Assembly: GCA_039621445.1 (NCBI GenBank)
Contig: CP154956.1
Span: 93,996,406 to 94,060,405, forward strand
Length of the DNA stretch: 64,000 nt
From: Euglena gracilis
Taxonomy: Eukaryota > Euglenida > Euglenophyceae > Euglenales
Direction: 5' to 3'
Below the pieces are notes generated by a model. It made no database searches. It was not told the DNA's origin and saw only the letters and a program-made list of their open reading frames with translations. Shown here in pieces: positions 9,098 through 17,300 of the stretch; position 1 is the first letter of the stretch; each line of letters opens with the position of its first letter. The position numbers and the translations under genes are program-made.

Positions 9098-12000
9098 ATG
9101 GAGGTAAGACCTGATCAACCTTACCCCCCCTGCCCATCCGCCTTCACGGTCAGTACCCGGAAATATTTCGGGTCCCCTACCCCCCACTCCACATTTCCGC
9201 TCGGAATGCTGAGCAAAGTAGGAAAGGGTTCATGGGAGAGCTGGCATGCAAACGTATTTCCGCCAGACCCTTCACTTTGCGTACCACCAATGGAATTACT
9301 CGTCCAAGCGGAAATCCGCATTCAAAATTTCTGCACCAAAGTCAAAATTCTCATTGACACTGGTTGTCGCATTGCACTGCTCTTTCGGTTGGGGTTGATA
9401 CCGACCCCGCTCTTGGTAAGCGCCAAGAAACCGATCAAAATTACAACCGCGGATAACACCCCCATGTGTGGTGGTGATTTGGGATGTGTGCTCGAGATAC
9501 TCTTGCCCATCATTCCGAAACATCACTCACAACCCCCACAAGTACAACATTTCACCAATATTTGGGGTTACGAGTCCGGAATTCACGGGTCCGACGTAAT
9601 TTTGGGATACCCATTTTTACGCCAGTACCGATTGGTTGTGGATTGCCACTCCCACGGTTTGCGCACAGCACTCACCACTTCATCGACACCCAAACCACCA
9701 TCACCGTTGTCATCCACTATGATGACCACCGCTTTGCCCACACCGTTATCCACAATGGCAACACCGTTACCCACCACACCAACAACCGTTTTCCACACCC
9801 GGGGTACGGAGAAAGCCTCCCCCCTGCCCAATGACACACCAACATGCGTTCCACATGAGGCAGGGCAAGCGAGTAGCGGTACCCCCGCCGTTCCACTGGG
9901 TTACAAGACGAAAGCCCAAAGGCCTGCAGTACGTACGGTGTCGAGTAGTCGCCCAGCTACACCACCACTCCGTTTCCCACCAGTTGTGCCGAATCCAGGC
10001 ACACCTGTACAAGACTCCCCGGCTAATGCCATCGACACCCACTTTCACGCACACCCGTTATACCATCACACTTCCTTCCAATGTGTGCACTGCAGGAGAA
10101 TTTCCACCCAATCGGATTTCGATTGTGGATGTTTAGTTCAAAATCCGACACTAATCACAATTCCGAATACGGAATCCACACGCCATGATACACTTGGTTG
10201 TAGCCCGCAATGCGCAGAAATACACCGAGTACTCCAACAACGCGGATTAACCTCGTTGTTTGGAAACGCGAAAAGCGTTATGTCTAATCACCATCCAGAG
10301 TACACTTGGTATGGATTTGATGCGGAATGGGGAAACCCCCAACCTGTCCAAACTCCCTTGGGATTACCCCTTGAGGTAGTGGAAGACAACCCGCATGTTT
10401 GTGGATCCATTCATTGTGTTTCTTCACTCCAACCCGAAAATCGGGTGCATGAATACGCGAAACGCGTATGGAATGCTTTCAATTTTGGTCAATATCGCAT
10501 TTTGGAACGATGGTTTTCCAAAATCGCGACATTGGCTGATTCTTTTGATTTGGCATTGGAAATCGATGCCTTTTCATCCAATGCACATGCCCGTTTGCCA
10601 CGTCATTGGTCACAACACTCCAACGCATTTGATAAATTTTGGGGTGATACGGTGTTATGGATGCACCCTCCCCCAAAACTTATCGAATGTGCGGTTGAGA
10701 AAATTCTGCGGGATGAAGCCCGTGGAGTTATTCCCATACCCATCATTCCGGAAGCGGAATGGTTCACCCAACTATCGTATGTATGTTTTCATTTGTGGGA
10801 TTTACCCACTAATGTACCGATTTTTGAGGATTTTTGTGGTAAAATATTACCACCATTGCAAGAAATCATTTTTCGCATATGTTTCTTCGATGCATTCGGA
10901 ATGTCCGAATTTGCGGTGCCGAGGAAGCTCGGTAGCCCCAGGGATACCCTGGCGGTTTCCGCAGTCATCGAGAGTGCAGGTCAGCATCCTAAGTCAGCCG
11001 AATTCTGTTCGCGGATTATCCGCGAATTCCACGGTGTGCTGGAAAATCCAGTATACGCGTGCGACATCGACCCCGCGATACGCGGTCCGTTCGGTGTTTG
11101 TAAGATCGAGCTTAAGGATGGAGCCAAGCCAATGCACCGGAAATTTTTTCGTTGTTCGGGAGAACGCGAACAAGCTCTCAATGAAATGATTGAGAAGCTT
11201 ATTCAGCGCAAGTGGATAGTACCCTCGAAAAGCGAGTGGACATCCCAGGCATTTGTTGTTCCTAAACCCCCAGACCCCTCAGGTCAGAAGAAATGGAGGC
11301 TGGTGCTGGATTACCGGTACCTGAACTCCCAAACAAGGGATGATCCCTTCCCGCTCCCCCTGATCGAGGATTTGATCACCAAACAATCGGAAAACCGGTT
11401 GTGGTCAATTTTCGATCTGGAGGACGGTTTTCACCAAATGCACTTACACCCTGACTCCCAACCATACACGGCATTCGTGACATCCAAGGGTGTGTACCAA
11501 TGGACGGTACTCCCCATGGGTGTTAAGAATGGCCCAGCTATGTTTCAGCGCATGATACAATGGGTTTTACGCGACTTACCGTTTGCCATTGTGTACATTG
11601 ATGATGTGCTGGTGGGAACACCACCACCAACCGCAAAATCGAGCGAGGATATCCTCGTCACACATTTCCACCATGTTTGCGCGGTGTTAACCGCTTTTCA
11701 AAAACATGTGCTTTTCGCGAAAGGCGCGAAAATGCATTTGTTTCGGATACTTATAAAATTTTGTGGTCACATCCTCAGCAATGGACAGCGGAAAGCCGCT
11801 CCGAGTAAACTCGAAGCCATTAAGAAATGGACCCCTGAGGTAATCAAAACGATTACCCACCTCAAAGGATTTTTGGGATTAGCCCAATACTACGCGATTT
11901 ATATGAAGGACTTCGCGAAAATCGCGGTGCCCCTCACCAAACAGCTCAAAAACCGGGCTGTTGACAACACCAAAGTCATTTGGGATGACCAAATGCGTGA

Positions 12001-13702
12001 GGCCCTTGAGAAAATCAAGGCTTTGCTTTTGGAGAATGTTGTCCTCGAAATCGCGGACCCGTACAAACCATACGTGTTGGAAGTCGACAGCAGCGATTAC
12101 GCTGTTGGCGGAGTTCTTAGCCAGCATAATGCGGCGAATGAGCTCCGACCTGTAGCTTTCTTCAGCAGAAAGTTACAGGGCGACGATGGAAAAGGTCAAG
12201 TCAAATGGAGTATACGCGAGAAGGAAACCTACGCAATCGTGCTTATACTCCAGAAATTCCGAAGCTGGGTAGCCAGCAGTCTCGTCCAGATCCTCGTCAA
12301 GACCGATCATGAGAGTCTGCAACACTGGTACACCGAGGATTTGAACAAGGCCATGTCATCGGTCGGAAGGCGATGCAGATGGCATGAGTTCTTGAGTCAA
12401 TTCAACCTTGTGGTTATTTATACCCCTGGACACACACAAAAAGTAGCGGATCCGCTCAGTCGGGCCCCTTGGTATTACCCTGGGAACCCGGATGAGGGAG
12501 ACGCGACTTTTCATGGAAGTCAGGAAGCTGACGAGTACGCACGTCGAAACGACGCTGCGGACAATCTTTTGGATTCCTTTCCCGTTTCACAACTATTCCT
12601 GGTCGCACCAGTGCGAGGAAGGCGCCGACGTGGAAGCACGTCCGGACCCCGGCGTATTACGCGCACGGAGTCCCCTTCCCCACTGTTCTTTCGCGAATGG
12701 GATTATAGTCGTGACCCGGTGTATGACACCATTGTCACCAGACTTCGTAATGGCGAAGTGCTGGATAATTACACTCTTTCACCTTTACGGTTGGTTTTTC
12801 GCAATGAATCGGGTTACAAATATTGTATCCCCCAGGACCTGGTTGATGATGTGATTTTGTGTTATCACAACCATGGTCACCCTGGGGCCCCCAAACTTCT
12901 TTCGTTGGTGGGCCGCAGGTACTGTACAACCCTGAGCGAAAAAGAGCTCTACTCACGCTGTTTGCGAATAGCGCAACGGTGTCAAGTTTGTCAAGCGGTA
13001 AAACCCCGCAGAGGTACCCCCCCTGGTACGATGGACTTTTTCCCCGTACCCCCTGACATTTTTACATCCCTCTGCATGGATTTTCTGGAATTGGAACCGT
13101 GCAAAGGAACAGACGACAAAATTTACGATTACGTTTTTGTTGTTGTCTGCAGGCTGAGTGGGTACATTGTAGCCATTCCATGCCAGAAGTCAGGGTTGAC
13201 TGCCCAAAGTTTGGCAGCTATATTTTTGGAGAAATGCATTTGCTTGATGGGTTTACCGAATGAAATTGTGAGTGATCAAGACCATTTGATTTCTTCAAGG
13301 TTTTTCACCACTTTGTGCGGTTTACTCGGAATCGAGCAACATTTTTCCATTATATACCGACCCAAAGGCAATGGTAGAGCCGAGGCAGCCGTGAAATCCG
13401 TCGTGAATATGCTTCGCCTTTCACTGGCTGACTCGCGCAGCAACTGGATATCAGTTCTACCATGGTCTTTGTTTTATATCAATACCCTACCAGGGTTGGT
13501 TTTACCTCACTCCCCCTATAAATTAGTTTTCGGACGGGACCCTCCGGCCATAGGGGATGTCCCTTCGGAGAGACCCGCCCGAACGAGTGTCAGTTGCGAG
13601 ACCTGGTTTGCGGAAGTAGAAAATCTACGTTCTGCAGTCCAGAAACGCGTGACTGAGATTCATGCAGCAAAACGGAAATCGTTTTTGCAGAATTTCAAGT
13701 AA
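9098..13702 (+). CDS. Element B ORF2: Pol (protease, RT, RNase H, integrase)
   Basis: 1,534 residues from ATG 9098, in the Gag frame, so probably made as a Gag-Pol extension. Residues 87-89 are the protease DTG, with ILGYPFL near 168. Residues 329-380 are a Cys cluster (CVHC, CGC, CSPQC). About 466-602 is a degenerate Dam-like module (IDAFSSNAHARLPRHW, then MHPPPKLIECAVEKI) that has lost the NPPF motif. RT follows at about 660-890 with YIDD at 833-836, RNase H at about 990-1115 (VDSSDYAVGGVL) and integrase from about 1250: zinc domain with CQVC, then D1328, D1393, E1429 (D,D35E). A TAA at 13700-13702 stops it. The GPY/F module and chromodomain continue in the same frame beyond. Confidence 0.9.
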   Translation: MEVRPDQPYPPCPSAFTVSTRKYFGSPTPHSTFPLGMLSKVGKGSWESWHANVFPPDPSLCVPPMELLVQAEIRIQNFCTKVKILIDTGCRIALLFRLGLIPTPLLVSAKKPIKITTADNTPMCGGDLGCVLEILLPIIPKHHSQPPQVQHFTNIWGYESGIHGSDVILGYPFLRQYRLVVDCHSHGLRTALTTSSTPKPPSPLSSTMMTTALPTPLSTMATPLPTTPTTVFHTRGTEKASPLPNDTPTCVPHEAGQASSGTPAVPLGYKTKAQRPAVRTVSSSRPATPPLRFPPVVPNPGTPVQDSPANAIDTHFHAHPLYHHTSFQCVHCRRISTQSDFDCGCLVQNPTLITIPNTESTRHDTLGCSPQCAEIHRVLQQRGLTSLFGNAKSVMSNHHPEYTWYGFDAEWGNPQPVQTPLGLPLEVVEDNPHVCGSIHCVSSLQPENRVHEYAKRVWNAFNFGQYRILERWFSKIATLADSFDLALEIDAFSSNAHARLPRHWSQHSNAFDKFWGDTVLWMHPPPKLIECAVEKILRDEARGVIPIPIIPEAEWFTQLSYVCFHLWDLPTNVPIFEDFCGKILPPLQEIIFRICFFDAFGMSEFAVPRKLGSPRDTLAVSAVIESAGQHPKSAEFCSRIIREFHGVLENPVYACDIDPAIRGPFGVCKIELKDGAKPMHRKFFRCSGEREQALNEMIEKLIQRKWIVPSKSEWTSQAFVVPKPPDPSGQKKWRLVLDYRYLNSQTRDDPFPLPLIEDLITKQSENRLWSIFDLEDGFHQMHLHPDSQPYTAFVTSKGVYQWTVLPMGVKNGPAMFQRMIQWVLRDLPFAIVYIDDVLVGTPPPTAKSSEDILVTHFHHVCAVLTAFQKHVLFAKGAKMHLFRILIKFCGHILSNGQRKAAPSKLEAIKKWTPEVIKTITHLKGFLGLAQYYAIYMKDFAKIAVPLTKQLKNRAVDNTKVIWDDQMREALEKIKALLLENVVLEIADPYKPYVLEVDSSDYAVGGVLSQHNAANELRPVAFFSRKLQGDDGKGQVKWSIREKETYAIVLILQKFRSWVASSLVQILVKTDHESLQHWYTEDLNKAMSSVGRRCRWHEFLSQFNLVVIYTPGHTQKVADPLSRAPWYYPGNPDEGDATFHGSQEADEYARRNDAADNLLDSFPVSQLFLVAPVRGRRRRGSTSGPRRITRTESPSPLFFREWDYSRDPVYDTIVTRLRNGEVLDNYTLSPLRLVFRNESGYKYCIPQDLVDDVILCYHNHGHPGAPKLLSLVGRRYCTTLSEKELYSRCLRIAQRCQVCQAVKPRRGTPPGTMDFFPVPPDIFTSLCMDFLELEPCKGTDDKIYDYVFVVVCRLSGYIVAIPCQKSGLTAQSLAAIFLEKCICLMGLPNEIVSDQDHLISSRFFTTLCGLLGIEQHFSIIYRPKGNGRAEAAVKSVVNMLRLSLADSRSNWISVLPWSLFYINTLPGLVLPHSPYKLVFGRDPPAIGDVPSERPARTSVSCETWFAEVENLRSAVQKRVTEIHAAKRKSFLQNFK

Positions 13703-14152
13703 ACTGTTTACAGTCCCGGTGACCGCGTGTGGGTACGGAATAGCCGTACTCGCATGCAGTCTTCCAAGCTGGACCCCCTCTGGCTCGGCCCCTGTGAAAT
13801 CCTAGAAAGACTAGGTACCAGCGGGCGTTACAAGGTTGCATTACCGAATGGTGTTGAGGACGTTCATATGGACGACTTCAAGCCATACCTGTCGCCACCG
13901 GATGGGAAACCTATCCCGTGTTTGCACTTCAAACCCCGTTCCAGATTACCTGAGACGGACGACTTTGTAGTCGATAAAATTATCGATCACAAAATCGACA
14001 AAGGTATGCACCTTTGGAAGGTCCGCTGGAAAGGGTATGGGCCCGAGGAGGACACTTGGGAGCCAGCAACCAGTTTTGTTGGGTATGTCCAGCAAGATTG
14101 GAAGCTGTGGAATAAAAAACATAACATTGATGTTTCCATGACAAGTTTTTGA
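13703..14152 (+). CDS. Element B Pol C-terminus: GPY/F module and chromodomain, after an in-frame TAA
   Basis: The frame continues directly from ORF2 after TAA 13700-13702. It gives GDRVWVRNSRTR, the integrase GPY/F-type module (LDPLWLGPCEILERL, then MDDFKPY) and, from about 13950, a chromodomain: VVDKIIDHK, LWKVRWKGYGPEEDTWEP with the Trp and acidic positions of the methyl-lysine cage. Chromodomains at the integrase C-terminus define chromoviruses and steer insertion to marked chromatin. The segment has no ATG of its own near its start, so it needs the upstream frame. Either this copy has a recent nonsense change or the stop is read through. Ends with TGA 14150-14152. Confidence 0.85.
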   Translation, partial: TVYSPGDRVWVRNSRTRMQSSKLDPLWLGPCEILERLGTSGRYKVALPNGVEDVHMDDFKPYLSPPDGKPIPCLHFKPRSRLPETDDFVVDKIIDHKIDKGMHLWKVRWKGYGPEEDTWEPATSFVGYVQQDWKLWNKKHNIDVSMTSF

Positions 14153-14159
14153 GAACGCA

Positions 14160-14223
14160 TGGGAAACCCATGTTGTTTTCTTTTCTTTTTATCATTGATT
14201 CTTATCATTCTTTCTTTCCGCAG
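14160..14223 (+). promoter_or_regulatory. Probable 3' splice acceptor ahead of ORF3
   Basis: A T/C-rich tract (TTTTCTTTTCTTTTTATC, then CATTCTTTCTTTCCGCAG) ends in CAG at 14221-14223, 71 nt after the Pol stop. From 14224 the first ATG is 14322-14324, and it is in the ORF3 frame. That is what a spliced ORF3 message would need. Retroviral env messages use the same plan. A matching donor is present in the LTR (4375). Confidence 0.5.
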
Positions 14224-14321
14224 AATTTTTGTTTGCCAACCAATACCCAAACCAGGGAGATACCCTTTCACTTGACAACAAACCACCCACACAATTTACC
14301 GTACCGACCCCGGGCGGTATC

Positions 14322-17300
14322 ATGCTGCCCGGTGGAAGGGATTCAGGCGGAGGACCGCCTTACCACCCCACCACTCACCCTCAACCTGACCAGTATGCAT
14401 ACCGATACGGTACGCAGCCACCTGCACGGACTGCGGCTCAGGGAAACCCTGAAGCCAGCAGCAGTAGCAGGATGACCCAGATGCCCGCGGAAGCGCGGCC
14501 ATCTCAGCCATCAGGCTCTCGTCGCCTCCCACCGTATGCGGGTGTGATGATCCACCGCACGGCGGAGACGATGAACCGGGTTATGCGTATGAGCGCAAAC
14601 CCGGCACCAGACCAACTCACACAGGCATTGTGGGATGACCACTGCCGTAAAGTTTTGACTATCGCGAATACCCCTCCAGCCCTGTGGTGTATGTGCGCCC
14701 AGGCGACGATGACCGGTCTGGTGTATTACACCGACCCGGACGCGTCGGGATTCGCGGCAGACATTACCATGCGTGACCTGGGCGTGGAAGTCCCGCCACA
14801 GGTCGCAAGGCAGGTACCACCCGTTGGCACTTACACTGCACATTTTCGTGCTCACTCCCCCGGATTACCCGACGAAGAGACGGTGGAAGCACCTGTCCGG
14901 AGTGAACACCCACGTGTGAAAGAAAGTATTTTCCGGCGGGATTATCCTGCGCAGGAGCCTGTGTCTCAGTATACCGTCTCTGGGGATTATCCCCAGGAGA
15001 CGCCAAGCCCACAGGATCAGTATGTATATCCACCTCAACCCCACACCACTATACCTGACCCTATTCCACGACGTCCTGCGGCGGGAAATCCTCCCCCGAC
15101 GTCTGACTCTGCCCGAAGCGCTCGTCCGCGGGAAGCCGCGGCAGCGCCTCGTGCGGCACCAGTTCCCCCGGCACGGGATGAACCCGTTAACCCGTGGACT
15201 GGTCGGCCGTTCGAGACTGAGGAGGACCGTCAACAGTATGAATATGCTGTGACGATCCAACGACAAATCGCACGTCGCCCCCCTGTTTCCGCTGGCCAGG
15301 GATACCCTGCCCGGCGGATGACACGGGAAGAGCGCCAGCAGTATGATGCTGCTGTGTCGGCTCTCACAGGAGTCCCAGCTCCATCACGGTTAAGTCAACC
15401 AGCGCGACAGCGGGACGTGGCTGTGGCGGAAGCGCCACCAGCACGACCCACAAGCTCTGCCGCCGGCAAACGTGACCGCGGCCCGGAAAATCTGACGCCG
15501 CAGCCACAACGCCGCTCGCCGAGGTCGGAAAATCCGCCCGCGGCGATGCGCGTCGACGCTGAGGAGGAAGCTCCGCCAGCGCCCGACGTGACGGCAGAAC
15601 GGGCACGTCGGGAAACCCGACCATCCCCAGTCGCACCGGTTTACTCGAATCGTGGTGATGCTGAGCAGGAATTTGCTCGAACACCAAGCACGGAATCCGT
15701 GACTTATCCTGTGTATACAGAAGAAGACCCAGAATACTGGGAATATTGGGACCCATATCGGGCGACGATAGAATGGCTGTCCAACACGAAGGGCAAGGGT
15801 AAAGGAAAAGGCAAGGGTAAGGGTAAAGGTAAAGGCCAGGAGAAAGGTGGGAAAGCCCCATCTGGGAAAGGCGGAAAACCCGCTGGACCACCTCCAGGCA
15901 AAGGCGGAAAATCTGCCGGACCCCCAGCAGGAAAAGGCGGAAAAGCCGCCGAACCTTCGAAAACGAAGGATTACGACGCTGACCAGCTGTTCGATTACTT
16001 GGATGAAATCTGGCCGAAAATCGACCAGGATCTCGAAAAGTACACGCGTGCTGGCAACGTGATCCACCGACCACCGGAAGCGGTGCTCGCAGTGGTGCAG
16101 GATCGTATGCACGATCACTGCAAACGATTCATCTACAGTACCGAACTTCATCCGTTTGAGGGATACCCTCATTCGGATGAAATGGTCCTGGACCAGATGT
16201 CTGGTTTCTGGGAACTCTGGTTCTGGTTGGGATATCCCTGCCAGAACTTTGGCATTTTCACCGACCGAAACGGTCTGACATACATCGATTGTTTGAACAC
16301 ATGTGAAGACGATGAAACATTCGTAGCACAGTTGAAGGAAATCTTCAACCACATGTATTCCGTCAGCGCACTGGGAATCCAGTGGAAATATTACCCCCTG
16401 CCGGAGAAACTCCAGGCGCAGGCTGCGGTAATGTTCACAAACAACCTCCAAGTATTCTTGGACAGCATGTATGGCATGCTGTTCAAGGTACTGGACGTGG
16501 ACCTCGCCTACCCTCAACGATACAAACTGGAATGCCGGTTTTGCAAGGAAGTCCACATTGTTGACTTCTGGGGTTTCGGGGAGCGCGGAAAACCGCCTCC
16601 GACTGCCGAGAATGCCGGCAGCCCACCGACCAGGAGATTCCTCCTGCATCAGTGCCGGAAACCCCAAATCGGAACGCAAGACCGGAAGGTGCTGAAACAG
16701 CACCGGCAGAAAATATTTCTGCTCCAACAATACTGGCACAGGGCGTGGATTACCTACGTCCTGGAAGTATATATATATTTCCTGGAGCAGATGACCACCG
16801 ATGTGGATATCCACAGGAAGTGGATACCTCGGGGATACACCGAGGTAGATGCCAGACCGTATGATCCAGACCGACGCAGGATAAACCTGCGGCCGGACTG
16901 GACGGGGGCAGAAATCGGCCTCCGGGAACACCTGCAGACCCAGTTCGGGGAAATCCTGGACTGGCAGGAGTTCGAAGTGTTCTTCGCTCCCCGCGAGCTG
17001 AGCCAACCCCGCTACGCAGTACCACTGCCAGCTTTCCTGGAAGAAACGGGAGAGTATGGTATGGGTGAGGCCCGTCGATCGCAGTGGGAAGACCTCTGCC
17101 TGATCAACGAGGATGAGCCTCAACCTCCACCCGGAAGCTGGGTGCGAGCGTCGTGGCCACCTCCATACCCCAACTCTGACAGGAGTGAAAGTATTAGCTT
17201 TTTCCGCCTGTCAAATGCTCAAGGGTGCTACAGAAGCAGGGAAGACCCGCGTTCTGCAGCCCAACTACACACAGAGGAGTCCCCTCCGGAAGCGGAGGAG

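Noticed and set aside
9098-9110. ATGGAG|GTAAGA as donor for a spliced ORF3 starting with the Pol ATG
   Set aside because: Joining to 14224 puts ORF3 out of frame, so it cannot make an ORF3 fusion.
13697-13712. GTAAAC-T-GTTTAC palindrome around the Pol TAA as a recoding hairpin
   Set aside because: A one-base loop cannot form a normal hairpin, and no other structure is obvious.
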